DNA of 64,000 nucleotides from CAYSLU01 sp964431965 (GCA_964431965.1 CAYSLU010000020.1:1-64000), one strand, 5' to 3'; counted from the stretch's first letter, positions 28,829-37,785 are shown. Notes: generated from the letters alone by a model not told the origin. Made by a program: numbers and translations.

Positions 28829-29245
28829 ATGACGGACGCGATTATTGGCCGGGACAAGCAGGACCAGCTGGCGGAGCGCATGCGCGCGCTGGGGGTCCGC
28901 GAGGAGGACCTGGTCGAGAAGTTCGTTCGCGGGGCGGGGTCCGGCGGTCAGAAGATCAACAAGACCTCCTCCTGCGTGTATCTCCGGCACGGCCCGAGCG
29001 GCATCGACGTGAAGTGCCAGCAGGAGCGCTCGCGCGAGATGAACCGGTTCCTGGCGCGCCGGGAGCTGTGCGAGCGGATCACGGAGCGCCGGCTGGGTGA
29101 GCAGAGCCGGCGGCAGCAGGAAGCGGAGCGCGTCCGCCGGCAGAAGCGGCGGCGCTCGCGACGGCAGAAGCAGCGCATGCTCGAAGAGAAGCACCGGCAC
29201 GGCGACAAGAAGCGTATGCGTACGCCTGTGTCGCACGAGGCCTGA
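28829..29245 (+). CDS. Peptide-chain-release-factor-like protein (RF-1 domain, ribosome rescue type)
   Basis: A 138-residue protein with a single RF-1 domain. The catalytic GGQ is at 39-41 within FVRGAGSGGQKINKTSS, followed by the conserved V-x-L-x-H-x-P-S-G-I-x-V-K-C-Q. A long arginine/lysine-rich C-terminal tail follows, as in ArfB/C12orf65-type factors that rescue stalled ribosomes by inserting a basic tail into the mRNA channel. ATG 28829 follows AAGGAG by nine bases. Position just before smpB, the other ribosome-rescue gene, is notable. Confidence 0.88.
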   Translation: MTDAIIGRDKQDQLAERMRALGVREEDLVEKFVRGAGSGGQKINKTSSCVYLRHGPSGIDVKCQQERSREMNRFLARRELCERITERRLGEQSRRQQEAERVRRQKRRRSRRQKQRMLEEKHRHGDKKRMRTPVSHEA

Positions 29246-29270
29246 TCGCCAGCGGGCGGGGAGCGCGGAT

Positions 29271-29735
29271 ATGTCGCCGACCAAGAAGGGCACGAAGCCC
29301 ATCGCCAGCAACCGGAAGGCGTTCCACGACTACCATGTCCTCGACCGCATGGAGGCCGGGCTGGCGCTGGTGGGCACCGAGGTGAAGGCGCTTCGCGACG
29401 GGCACGTGAGCCTGGCCGGCGGCTTCGCAAGCGCGGACGACGGCGAAGTCGTGCTGCACGACGTCAATATCGCCACCTACGAGTTCGGCAACCAGTTCAA
29501 CCATGACCCGACGCGCCCTCGGAAGCTCCTGCTTCACCGCGCGCAGATTGTCCGCCTGGCGGGGCAGGTGGCGCAGAAGGGCTACACGCTCATCCCGCTG
29601 AGCCTGTACTTTCGCGACGGCAAGGCGAAGGTGGAGCTTGGGGTCTGCAAAGGCAAGGTTGACCGCGACAAGCGCGAGGATGTTCGCCGCCGGGACGCAG
29701 ACCGCGAGGCTTCGCGCGCCGTCGGACGCGGGTGA
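29271..29735 (+). CDS. smpB: SsrA-binding protein SmpB
   Basis: A 154-residue tmRNA partner for trans-translation. Typical segments are present: ASNRKAFHDYHVLDRMEAGLALVGTEVKALRDG, NIATYEFGNQFNHDPTRPRKLLLH, and LIPLSLYFRDGKAKVELGVCKGKVDRDKRED with a basic tail. ATG 29271 gives the standard start. It follows the RF-1-like rescue gene by 25 bases. The ssrA (tmRNA) gene itself was not seen in the window. Confidence 0.96.
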   Translation: MSPTKKGTKPIASNRKAFHDYHVLDRMEAGLALVGTEVKALRDGHVSLAGGFASADDGEVVLHDVNIATYEFGNQFNHDPTRPRKLLLHRAQIVRLAGQVAQKGYTLIPLSLYFRDGKAKVELGVCKGKVDRDKREDVRRRDADREASRAVGRG

Positions 29736-29795
29736 CGGCGTCGGCCGCCCGACAGTGGAACGCGGGGCTCGGGCCGCTTCCAGGGAGCCGCCCGC

Positions 29796-31328
29796 CTACC
29801 GGTGGCTCTTGACGTCGATTCCCAGGCGGCGGATGCGGTAGTTGACGATTCGCTGGGTGGTCTGGAGATGGCGCGCGACGGCGGCGGCGTTGCCCCGGTG
29901 CTTCTTGAGGGCATCGACGAGGAGCTCCCGCTCGTAGGAGTCCACCATGGTCCGGAGGCTGGCGCCCTCCTCGGGGATGAGCTGCGTGTTCGTCTCCTCG
30001 CTCGTCTGGAGCGACGGGGGAAGCGTGTAGCCATGGATCGCGTTGTCGGTGCCGGTCAGCACGGCGCGTTCGATGCAGTTCTCCAGCTCCCGCACGTTTC
30101 CCGGCCAATGGTACATCATCATCATGTTGATGGCCGGGGTGGAGATCCGCTTGATCGTTCGGTTGTGCACCTCGTTGTACTTCTGCAGGAAGTGGTCCGC
30201 CAGCAGGATGATGTCCGACCGCCGCTCGCGGAGGGGCGGCAGGTGGATCGGGAAGACGTTCAGGCGGTAGTAGAGGTCCTCGCGGAACCGGCCCTCCTTG
30301 ATGGCTTTCTCGAGGTCGCGGCTGGTCGCCGCGATGACGCGCACGTTTACCTGGATCGTGCGGTCGCCGCCCACCCGCTCGAACGTTCGGTCCTGGAGCA
30401 CCCGGAGGAGGCGGACCTGGACAGCGGGCGCGATGTCGCCGATCTCGTCGAGGAAGATCGTGCCCCCGTTGGCGAGCTCAAAGCGGCCCCGGCGCTGCTG
30501 GGAAGCGCCCGTGAAGGCGCCCTTCTCGTGGCCGAACAGCTCGCTCTCAATCAGGCTTTCCGGCAGCGCCGCGCAGTTGACGGTGATGAACGCCTGGCCT
30601 TTGCGGGAGCTCGCGAAGTGGATGGCCCGCGCCACAAGCTCCTTGCCGGTGCCCGACTCGCCCCGGATCAGGACCGTGGCGGTGCTGTCGGCCACTTGCG
30701 CGATCTGCTCGTAGACGGAGCGCATGCTGCTGCAGTTGCCGACGATATTGCCCGGCCGGTACCGGTCGCCCAGCTGCTGGAGCAGGCGGCGATTCTCGGC
30801 GACCAGGCTGTCGCGCTCCGCAATCTGCTCGCGGATCCCGGCCACGGCCTCGGCGAGAACATTGGCGACCAGCTGGAGGAAATTCAGGTCGCGCTTGAGC
30901 GCGTCTGCGGGAGCCGTGGGCCGATCGACGCTCATCGTGCCGATCACCTGGCTGCGGTGGAGGATGGGCACGCAGATGAACGCCGCGTGCGATCCCTTCC
31001 GCGTCCGGGTCCGGTCCAGGAAGTGGCTGTCCTGGCTCATGTCGGGAATCACCGCCGGCTTCTTGGTCTTCGCGACGGTGCCGGTGATGCCCTCGCCGAG
31101 CTTGTACTGCCCGCGCTTGCGCTCCTCGGGCGTGAGCCCGTGCGAGGCCTCGATGGCGAAGCTGTCCGTGTCCGGCTGGCGCAGCGTGATGGTGCCGTGG
31201 GACATGCCCATCTCGGTGGACATGATGTCCAGCACTTCCTGCAGGAGCGGGGGCACGTCGTGCCCGTGGGCCGTCGCTTGAGAGATGCGGTAGAGCACTT
31301 CCAGCTCCAGGCTCGCGCGGTCTTTCAT
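29796..31328 (-). CDS. NifA-like sigma-54-dependent transcriptional activator (GAF-AAA+-Fis)
   Basis: A 510-residue bacterial enhancer-binding protein. An N-terminal GAF sensor (about 5-165) is followed by the AAA+ domain with Walker A GESGTGKE (223-230), the sigma-54 contact loop GAFTGA (270-275) and Walker B GTIFLDEIGD (289-298). A Fis-type helix-turn-helix closes the protein (NAAAVARHLQTTQRIVNYRI). The layout matches NifA/AnfA. No nitrogenase genes are present here, so it should not be taken as evidence for nitrogen fixation. A weak TTGCCC-17-TAAGGT promoter-like pair lies just upstream of its start. Confidence 0.93.
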   Translation of the reverse strand: MKDRASLELEVLYRISQATAHGHDVPPLLQEVLDIMSTEMGMSHGTITLRQPDTDSFAIEASHGLTPEERKRGQYKLGEGITGTVAKTKKPAVIPDMSQDSHFLDRTRTRKGSHAAFICVPILHRSQVIGTMSVDRPTAPADALKRDLNFLQLVANVLAEAVAGIREQIAERDSLVAENRRLLQQLGDRYRPGNIVGNCSSMRSVYEQIAQVADSTATVLIRGESGTGKELVARAIHFASSRKGQAFITVNCAALPESLIESELFGHEKGAFTGASQQRRGRFELANGGTIFLDEIGDIAPAVQVRLLRVLQDRTFERVGGDRTIQVNVRVIAATSRDLEKAIKEGRFREDLYYRLNVFPIHLPPLRERRSDIILLADHFLQKYNEVHNRTIKRISTPAINMMMMYHWPGNVRELENCIERAVLTGTDNAIHGYTLPPSLQTSEETNTQLIPEEGASLRTMVDSYERELLVDALKKHRGNAAAVARHLQTTQRIVNYRIRRLGIDVKSHR

Positions 31329-31553
31329 GCCGGCACCTTACGACATTTCTGTAGGCCGGGCAACGGAGAAGGACAGGATTGTTGTGTGGGTGAGGGAGAA
31401 AGGCGAAGGCCGGAGGGCAGAGGGCAGAAGACAAGGGGTTGGGGAGGCGGGGGAGTCTTGAGTTTCTTCCGGGGCGGAACATAATGCGCGGCCTCGAGGC
31501 GATGGGCGGCAGGACGTGTCGTGCGGCGGGGCAAACCAGCGCGAGTTGCGACC

Positions 31554-32477
31554 ATGATCAAAGCGAATCTCATTCACCTGGGCTACAACATGTGGCGGGA
31601 TCGGCCGTTCGCGGCCTCAGACCCTGCCGAACACAAGGATCTGTACTACGACCCCCGCCTGCGATTCGAGGAACGGCTCTGGCGCGACGTGATCACGCGC
31701 ATGGCCGGGGCGGGCATGAATATGGTCGTCCTCGACTTGGGCGACGCAGTTGCCTACGAGAGCCATCCGGAGATCGCGCTCAAGGACGCGTGGTCTCCGG
31801 CGAAGCTCCGGGAGGAACTGGCCTTCTGTCGCCAACTGGGTGTCGAGCCGATCCCGAAGCTAAATTTCTCGGCCTGTCACGACACCTGGCTCGGCGAATA
31901 CGCGCGGAAGCTGTCCACCCGCGAGTACTACGCCGCGTGCACGGACCTCATCCGCGAGGTCTCCGGCCTCTTCAGCACACCCCGGTTCTTCCATATCGGG
32001 ATGGACGAGGAAACCTGGCAGCACCAGCGTCATCAGATGTACGCCGTGGTCCGCCAGGGCGCCTTGTGGTGGGATGACCTGAACTTCCTGGTTCAGGCCG
32101 CTGAGGGCGCGGGATCCCGCGCCTGGGTGTGGTCCGACGTTCTCTGGAACTGCGACCGGGCGGTGTTCCGGAAGAACATGCCCCTTCGCGTGCTTCAGAG
32201 CAACTGGTACTACGGCAATGTGTTCCCGCTGCCGGAGAACGACCCCAGGAACGACGTACGGGGTTACGAGTGGCTCGAGGAGATGGGGTATGACCAGGTG
32301 CCCACGGGCAGCACGTGGAGCCACCGCGAGAACTATGCCTTGACGGTGGGCTATTGCCGTCAGCACGTGTCGCCGGCACGGCTGATGGGGTTCATGATGG
32401 CGACATGGCGCCCAACCCTCGAGGAGCGGCGCCAGGTCCACCTGGCCGCGGTCGATGCCGTGGCCGCCGTCCCGTGA
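31554..32477 (+). CDS. GH20-like TIM-barrel glycosidase
   Basis: A 307-residue cytosolic barrel protein. The motif FHIGMDEE (H147, D151, E152) matches the H-x-G-x-D-E catalytic pair of GH20 beta-hexosaminidases. The flanking strands (GMNMVVLDL..., PIPKLNFSACHDTWLG, SRAWVWSDVLW) follow the same barrel order. It is shorter than typical GH20 enzymes and lacks the N-terminal GH20b domain, so it is a distant, possibly new, subfamily. No signal peptide is seen. The upstream region 31329-31553 carries a purine-rich GGAG-type stretch and no gene. Confidence 0.65.
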   Translation: MIKANLIHLGYNMWRDRPFAASDPAEHKDLYYDPRLRFEERLWRDVITRMAGAGMNMVVLDLGDAVAYESHPEIALKDAWSPAKLREELAFCRQLGVEPIPKLNFSACHDTWLGEYARKLSTREYYAACTDLIREVSGLFSTPRFFHIGMDEETWQHQRHQMYAVVRQGALWWDDLNFLVQAAEGAGSRAWVWSDVLWNCDRAVFRKNMPLRVLQSNWYYGNVFPLPENDPRNDVRGYEWLEEMGYDQVPTGSTWSHRENYALTVGYCRQHVSPARLMGFMMATWRPTLEERRQVHLAAVDAVAAVP

Positions 32478-32495
32478 CTTCCCCAGGAAGAGCAA

Positions 32496-32531
32496 GAACG
32501 TTCAACGCTCAACATGCAACACTCAACGTTC
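32496..32531. repeat. TCAACRY heptamer array
   Basis: Four near-heptamer units (TTCAACGC, TCAACAT, GCAACAC, TCAACGT) are bracketed by GAACGTT and AACGTTC, so the array is also palindromic at its ends. It lies between the two glycosidase-like genes. Confidence 0.5.
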
Positions 32532-32649
32532 TATGGGCGACGTCAAAAAACGCCGTGGACGGGCAGGGAATGGTCTGACAGCATGTGGCGCGCCACGCTG
32601 GTCGAGGCCGCGAGTGGCCGTGTAGTCCGGCGTGCGCGGGAGATCCCGA

Positions 32650-34785
32650 ATGCAACTGATGTGCGATGCGCTGGCCGTGCCGGGATCCCGGCACGGGTTG
32701 CTGGTGAAGCCGATGGAACGGTCCTGCGGGATCATCCGGTTCGATCCGTTTCACGAGCTGCCGGCCGTGGAGATCCGCGCCGGGGCCGTGATCGAGGGCG
32801 TGGAATACGTGTTCCCCCTCTGCCGCGACGGCGAGCGATTCACCTTCCTGGACCAGCGCCTGTCGCCGTGTTCGATGTCGTTCATCGGCCTGCACGCCGA
32901 CACGGCGCTGAAGGTGAAGCTCACCATCGTCGCGCCCTTCCGGCCGCGCGACGCGGCGTTCTCGACGACGCCTGCCCTGGGGCTGCGCGTCGAGGTCATG
33001 CCCATGAACGGCCACTACCGCTGGCAGACGGCGCGGCGGAAGATCGAGCGGGCGGAGGCGTTCCTTGAGGTGCTCGGCCCTGAGATCCAGCGGGCCGAAG
33101 CCGGGGGCGACGCCGTGGACCTGTGTTTCACGAGCACGGCCCGCTACACGAAGGCCCGGCCCGACGGGACCGTCGACGAGACCCGCGAGCCGCTCCTGCA
33201 GCGCGACCGCCTGGTGGCCCTGCGCGGCCGCCGCGAGGGGTTGCGGTTCGTCCAGTCCGTCGACCTGACGGGCGGCGAGCGCGCTTCCCTCGACGTGGCG
33301 TGGTGCACGCACAGCGGTCCGGTGCTGAACGTGCGGGGAAGCCGCGTGCCGTTCAAGTATGCATCGCGCTTCGCGAACCTCGACGCCGTAGCCGCCTGGG
33401 CGCGGCGGGACGGCGGCGAGCTGTTCGAAAGCGCGCGGCGGGTCGACGGCATCGTCGCCGCCAACACCCTCTCGAAAAGCGTCAACGACCTGCTGGCCTA
33501 CACGCTGCACTCGTGGATGATCGACACGTGGTGGGGGGAGCGCGGCGGCGGGCGCGACTGGTTCTCGGTGTGGGAGGGCAACTGCTACTTCCACTCCACG
33601 GTCGACGTCGAATACACGCAGGCGCCGTTCTACCTGGCCGCGTGGCCGGAGTTGCTCGCGATCGAGCTCGATGCGTGGCCCGAGTACTCGAAGGACGGGC
33701 GCGCGCTGCTCGGCGAGCGCGGCGCCGGCACGCTGTTCCTCTCGCACGACTGCGGCTCGCTTGCCGCCGCGGACGGCCAGATCTACCCGCACGACATGGA
33801 GGTCGAGGAGACGAGCAACTACCTGATCCTCCTCTACGCCCACTGGCGGAGGACGGGCGACGACCGGCTGGTCCGCGCGAAGGAGGACATCGTTCGCCGC
33901 TATCTGCAGTTCCTCGTCGCGTGCGACACCACCGGCAACGGCGTGCCCGACCGGGGCGTCGCGAACACGATCGACGACGCTTCGCCGGCCGTGCAGTTCG
34001 GCCGGGAGCAGGTCTACCTGGCCGTCAAGACGGTCGCGGCCTTCGAAACCGGCGCGGCCATGCTCGAGCGGATCGGCGACGCCGCCGCGGCGCGCCCCAT
34101 CCGCGAGCGGGCGGCGGCGGTCCGCCGGCTGATCGAGGAGAAGGGGTGGCAGGGCGATCACTACGCCGTGCTGCTCGACAAGGGCGGGAAGGGGATCAAG
34201 AACCCGTGGTCGGGCCGCGTCATGGACCTCGCCGAGATACCGGGGTGGGACGCGCCGCACATCTACACCGAGAACGGGATGGCGGTGCTCGACCTGGTCG
34301 GTCTCGACCTCGGCCTGTCGCCCGAGCGCATCCGGACCGACCTGCGCGTTGCGGCGGAGCGCTGCCTGCGCGAGTACGGGTGCGTCCACACCGACTACGT
34401 GCTCGAGGCCCCGCCGGAGGACGCGCCGGTTGACGGACTGGCTGGCTCGTCGCTCAACCCCGGGTGGATCGCGATGAACATGCTGCGGGACATCGCCGCG
34501 TTCTACCGCGGGGTTGACCTGCGCGCGCTGGCCGACCGCTACTGGCAGTGGCAGGTCACGGCCAACACGCAGCAGCCCATGCTGTTCTTCGAGACGTTCA
34601 ACGGGAACAATCTGCACTTCTATCCGCGCGGCGTGGCGATCTGGGGGTACTTCGACGCCGTCGGCGGCTGCGTGATAGACCGGGTCGCGGGAGTCGACCG
34701 CCAGTCGGCCCGGTTCCCCGGGGTTCGGGTTCCGCGCCTGTTCGACGCAGACTGGCTCGCGGGAACGTGCGCCGTGATCGAGTAG
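32650..34785 (+). CDS. (Alpha/alpha)6-barrel glycosidase, GH52/glutaminase-like
   Basis: About 711 residues. The N-terminal half is a beta-sandwich. From residue about 280 a helical barrel carries phrases seen in GH52 beta-xylosidases and DUF4965-type proteins: TLFLSHDCGSLA, YPHDMEVEETSNYLILLYAHW, GNGVPDRGVANTIDD and YLAVKTVAAFETGA. Family assignment is tentative. There is no signal peptide, so an intracellular oligosaccharide hydrolase is likely. ATG 32650 is chosen because GGAG lies eight bases upstream. It probably shares a transcript with the GH20-like gene 170 bases upstream. Confidence 0.6.
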   Translation: MQLMCDALAVPGSRHGLLVKPMERSCGIIRFDPFHELPAVEIRAGAVIEGVEYVFPLCRDGERFTFLDQRLSPCSMSFIGLHADTALKVKLTIVAPFRPRDAAFSTTPALGLRVEVMPMNGHYRWQTARRKIERAEAFLEVLGPEIQRAEAGGDAVDLCFTSTARYTKARPDGTVDETREPLLQRDRLVALRGRREGLRFVQSVDLTGGERASLDVAWCTHSGPVLNVRGSRVPFKYASRFANLDAVAAWARRDGGELFESARRVDGIVAANTLSKSVNDLLAYTLHSWMIDTWWGERGGGRDWFSVWEGNCYFHSTVDVEYTQAPFYLAAWPELLAIELDAWPEYSKDGRALLGERGAGTLFLSHDCGSLAAADGQIYPHDMEVEETSNYLILLYAHWRRTGDDRLVRAKEDIVRRYLQFLVACDTTGNGVPDRGVANTIDDASPAVQFGREQVYLAVKTVAAFETGAAMLERIGDAAAARPIRERAAAVRRLIEEKGWQGDHYAVLLDKGGKGIKNPWSGRVMDLAEIPGWDAPHIYTENGMAVLDLVGLDLGLSPERIRTDLRVAAERCLREYGCVHTDYVLEAPPEDAPVDGLAGSSLNPGWIAMNMLRDIAAFYRGVDLRALADRYWQWQVTANTQQPMLFFETFNGNNLHFYPRGVAIWGYFDAVGGCVIDRVAGVDRQSARFPGVRVPRLFDADWLAGTCAVIE

Positions 34786-34862
34786 ACGCCCGTGCAGCAG
34801 GCCGAGGGTCGCCCGCTGCTGCCTCCGCCGTCCGGTACGCCCATCCCTGAGGCGGGGCGCTA

Positions 34863-35013
34863 GTGTGCTGTCCCGCAAATGACTACGCAAAACGCGCAAG
34901 TGCCTGTCATTCCGAGTGGAGCGAGGAATCTCGGGCTTGATCGCACGGCAAGAGATCCTTCGCTTTGCTCAGGATGACCTTCATTTTGTAAGCCTATTTC
35001 CGAGACAGCACGC
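34863..35013. repeat. MITE-like element, family 2, copy A
   Basis: A unit of about 150 bases with matching ends: GTGCTGTCCCG at 34865-34875 and CGAGACAGCAC at 35001-35011 (10 of 11 paired). Inside is a second imperfect palindrome built on ATTCCGAGTGGAGCGAGGAATCTC and GAGATCCTTCGCTTTGCTCAGGAT. A second copy lies at 41325-41476 with the same starting GTGTGCTGT and the same core. It contains no gene. It ends against the stop codon of the SGNH hydrolase gene. The bases 34786-34862 before it show nothing clear. Confidence 0.8.
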
Positions 35014-35816
35014 TAGCGGCTGGCGTCGTCGGGCTTGCGCTGCAGGGCGGCGAGAATCGCTGCGCCGACCTGTTCGCCGAGCTTCGCGTTCCCGGTTGCG
35101 TTGAAATGGCACTGGTCCGCGCCCTGCCATGCCGCCGCGTGGGGGAGCGTGAAGGCGTAGAGGTCGTCGATGGCGATCCCGTTCTCCTTCATCACGGCGG
35201 CGGCCGCGTCGTTGTATCTCCGGATGTCCTCGAAGCGCTCGCCCTTCCGGAACATGACGGGGGTGGTGCTGGCCCAGATCAGCCGCGCGTTCGTCTGCTT
35301 GAGCCGGGCCACGAGCTTCGCCAGGTTATCCCGGTACTGATCCAGATCGTACCGGATGCGCATCTGATCCGGAGCGAGCGTGCCTTCGTCCGCCGTGCGT
35401 ATGAGCTGGCCGCTCTGCCGGTTCAGGTAGTGCGTGTCCCAGATGCCCCAGTTGAAGTGGATGACATCCCATCGCCCGGTTCCGAGCCACTGGTTGAGGT
35501 TGGCCAGACCGAAGCCGGTGTGCTGGCAGTTCGCGGGCGGTCGGAACACGTTGGCTTTTTCGCGCAGGTGCTGCCGGACGGGAGGGGTGTAGCCGATGGA
35601 GATCGAGTCGCCGATCAGCAGCACGCGCGGCAGGGCGGGGTCGCCCGCCGGGTTCTTCATGGCGCTTTCGAGGTGCTCGAAGCGCTGGGCATCGACCGGG
35701 ACCGCGTCGGTTCCGGTCGGCGCTGCGGTGGGCGTGGGTTGGGGGGCCGCCGGGGCCATGCACGCCGACCACGCCAGCGCACCCAACAGGGCGATGGCGC
35801 GCTGGCGGCACGTCAT
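35013..35816 (-). CDS. SGNH/GDSL-type esterase, probable lipoprotein
   Basis: A 267-residue hydrolase. The N-terminus is a lipoprotein signal (LLGALAWSAC, Cys19). The SGNH nucleophile is in GDSIS (Ser71). The family's Gly and Asn blocks appear as GFGLANLNQWLG and FNWGIWD, and the acid/base pair is D234 and H237 in DQCHFNATG. Likely roles are deacetylation or ester cleavage of surface or dietary glycans. The start overlaps the DUF190 stop by four bases, which places it in an operon with crcB, an unusual partnership. Confidence 0.85.
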   Translation of the reverse strand: MTCRQRAIALLGALAWSACMAPAAPQPTPTAAPTGTDAVPVDAQRFEHLESAMKNPAGDPALPRVLLIGDSISIGYTPPVRQHLREKANVFRPPANCQHTGFGLANLNQWLGTGRWDVIHFNWGIWDTHYLNRQSGQLIRTADEGTLAPDQMRIRYDLDQYRDNLAKLVARLKQTNARLIWASTTPVMFRKGERFEDIRRYNDAAAAVMKENGIAIDDLYAFTLPHAAAWQGADQCHFNATGNAKLGEQVGAAILAALQRKPDDASR

Positions 35817-36187
35817 GACGGGGTCTCTCCGCGTCGCACGCGCTTGGCGTGCAGGTATTTGATGATCTGGACCTTTTCGATGGTGATGAGGCCGCCGCTG
35901 CCGGACTCCTCGAAGAGGTCGTGGAGGCTCGGCAGGAAGCTGTTGATCTTCTCCTCCTGATCGGCGATCTCAACGATCATGGGCAGGTCGGACGAGAGGT
36001 CGAGCACCTTCTCGCTTCGGATGCGGGTGGAGGGGCCGAACCCGAGGACGCCGCGCCACGCGGTGGCCCCCGCGAGGCCTTGCTCCCGGGCCGCCCGGAC
36101 GATCTCCTCATGGAGCGGGCGGTGGTGGTGCTTGTCTGCTTCCCCGAGGAAGATCCGCAGCAGTTTGGCTTCGCCTTTGAGTTCCAT
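35813..36187 (-). CDS. DUF190 family protein
   Basis: A 124-residue cytosolic protein of the DUF190 family, with the pattern GEAKLLRIFLGEADKHHHRPLHEEIVRAAREQGLAGATAWRGVLGFG and DLPMIVEIADQEEKINSFLP. The fold is PII-like and nucleotide or signal binding has been proposed. It is very often encoded beside the fluoride channel gene crcB, as here (seven bases apart), and may help regulate it. Its stop overlaps the SGNH hydrolase start (ATGA). Confidence 0.92.
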   Translation of the reverse strand: MELKGEAKLLRIFLGEADKHHHRPLHEEIVRAAREQGLAGATAWRGVLGFGPSTRIRSEKVLDLSSDLPMIVEIADQEEKINSFLPSLHDLFEESGSGGLITIEKVQIIKYLHAKRVRRGETPS

Positions 36188-36194
36188 GGGGCAC

Positions 36195-36584
36195 CTATGT
36201 CTTGAGGATCGCTTTCACCGCGAGTGAGCCGAGGACGAACATGAGGGCGCAGCCGACAAGGGTCAGCCCGAGGTAGCCGGCGGCGAGGTAGAACTCGCTC
36301 TCCCGGAGGAGCTGCATGAGCTCGTAGATGAACGAGCTCATCGTCGTGAACCCGCCGCACACGCCGGTGGCGAGGAGGAGCCGCATGGAGGGCGACAGTG
36401 CCTCGGTCGCCGTTGCGAGCGTGGCTATGGCTCCGATGGCCAGGCAGCCCAGGAGGTTGGCCCACAGCGTGCCGTGCGGGAACGAGATGGACCATCGCTG
36501 GGCGAGGATGGACAGCATGAATCGCAGCACGGATCCTGCGAATCCGCCGGCTCCGACCAACAGAATGGGGACCAATAGCCTCAT
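36195..36584 (-). CDS. crcB: Fluoride channel CrcB/FluC
   Basis: A 129-residue four-helix membrane protein. Conserved pieces are GGFAGSVLRFML, the pore-lining NLLGCLAIGAI and GGFTTMSSFIYE. Dual-topology dimers export toxic fluoride. ATG 36584 is used; the extra in-frame sequence upstream is not family-like. No crcB-motif (fluoride) riboswitch was recognised in the 90 bases before the start. It leads the crcB, DUF190 and SGNH hydrolase operon. Confidence 0.95.
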   Translation of the reverse strand: MRLLVPILLVGAGGFAGSVLRFMLSILAQRWSISFPHGTLWANLLGCLAIGAIATLATATEALSPSMRLLLATGVCGGFTTMSSFIYELMQLLRESEFYLAAGYLGLTLVGCALMFVLGSLAVKAILKT

Positions 36585-36684
36585 GCGCCGTCGCCCGGGC
36601 TGCGCGGCCGCGGCATCGGGCGAGTTCGGATAGTACCAGACGGCGGATGGGGGGCAAGCCCGTGGCGGCGCGCTCACCGATCCG

Positions 36685-37785
36685 TCAGACCGCCAACCCC
36701 TTGAGGGCGCGCTGCGCCCACGGGCGAAGCAGCGGGGTCTGGGCGAGGCGGTAGATCGCCTGTGCCGCCGGGCGCCGGAACCGGACCATCACTGGCGCAA
36801 GCAGCCAGCTCTCGCCTCCGAAGCCGAGATTGAAGTAGTCGCGGCGTTCCTCGACATCGGCCGGCAGTTCCGTATTGCCGATCATGGCCTCGGCGACGTC
36901 GCGGCTGACGGCCGCAAAGTCGAGCCATCGGTAGCCGTGTTCGGCCGCCCACTGGATGGCATCGCAGGTGAGGATCGTGTTCGCCTGCAGGAGGCTGTTG
37001 GACTGGTCCCATCCCTTCTTCCAGAACGTCGCCCGATCGCCGAACAGCAGGCACAGTCCGGCCGCGATCCGTCGCCCTTCGTGCACGGCAAAATGAAGGC
37101 GGATGTGCCCGGCCGTCGAGAACGCCCGCCAAAGTGCCGCCGCCGCTTCGACGGACGGGGGATTCGGCGATGTCCGCTGGCGTTCGCAGGTGCTCTTCAT
37201 CAGCTCGAAGAAGTGCGGGATGTCGTCGGCCCCGCCGTCGGTGATCGCCACGCCGCGGTCGCGCGCCTGGCGGATCTTCTTCCGCGTGCTGCGCCGGAAC
37301 TCCTGCTCCACGGTCGCCCACGGGCGCGAGATATCGATCACCTGCGTCGCGGAGATGATCGGGAGGAGCGCGTCCTCGGCAAACCCGACCGCACGCAGTG
37401 CATCCGCTGTGTGCTGATCGCGGTCGGGTGCCTGCGCGATGATGGCCGTCAGGCCCTGCCTGGCCTGGAGATCGACGATCGCCCGGGAGATGTCCGCCCG
37501 GTATTCCCCTTGATCGTCGCTTGCCAGAGGACCCTTGTTGAGGAATCCGATCCGGCCCGCGCGCGTCGCCTTGGTGAGGACCTGAGTGCCAGCGACGATT
37601 CTGCCACCCTCTCGCACGATCGCCCACGTGGACGACCAGCCGTCAAGGGCCTTGGTCTGGGCCCAGGCTGAAGACTGCTGGAACTGCCCGAGCGGGTGCC
37701 CCTCGACAAAGGCGTCCCAGTCCGACGGGGGGGCCGGTGCGGCGATCTCGATGGTCCGCGCCGGCGGGTTGGGCGCGGCGCTCAC
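36685..37785 (-). CDS. FemAB/FemX-like GNAT acyltransferase
   Basis: A 366-residue protein of the FemABX/GNAT fold (WDAFVEGHPLGQFQQSSAWAQTK, RRSTRKKIRQARDRG, IRLHFAVHEGRRIAAGLCLLFGD, WLDFAAVS..., DYFNLGFGGE). Family members add amino acids to peptidoglycan precursors or act in exopolysaccharide/PEP-CTERM systems. GTG 37785 is the likely start, because it overlaps the stop of the upstream acyltransferase gene (GTGA). The longer frame to 38217 runs through that gene. The pair forms a two-gene operon. Confidence 0.8.
   Translation of the reverse strand: MSAAPNPPARTIEIAAPAPPSDWDAFVEGHPLGQFQQSSAWAQTKALDGWSSTWAIVREGGRIVAGTQVLTKATRAGRIGFLNKGPLASDDQGEYRADISRAIVDLQARQGLTAIIAQAPDRDQHTADALRAVGFAEDALLPIISATQVIDISRPWATVEQEFRRSTRKKIRQARDRGVAITDGGADDIPHFFELMKSTCERQRTSPNPPSVEAAAALWRAFSTAGHIRLHFAVHEGRRIAAGLCLLFGDRATFWKKGWDQSNSLLQANTILTCDAIQWAAEHGYRWLDFAAVSRDVAEAMIGNTELPADVEERRDYFNLGFGGESWLLAPVMVRFRRPAAQAIYRLAQTPLLRPWAQRALKGLAV

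Noticed and set aside
29796..31328. Evidence of nitrogen fixation from the NifA-like gene
   Set aside because: The domain order is shared by many sigma-54 activators with other targets, and no nif genes occur here.
36585..36684. Fluoride (crcB-motif) riboswitch before crcB
   Set aside because: The leader shows none of the conserved GGCGAUGG...GAUGACUCCU-like segments of that class.
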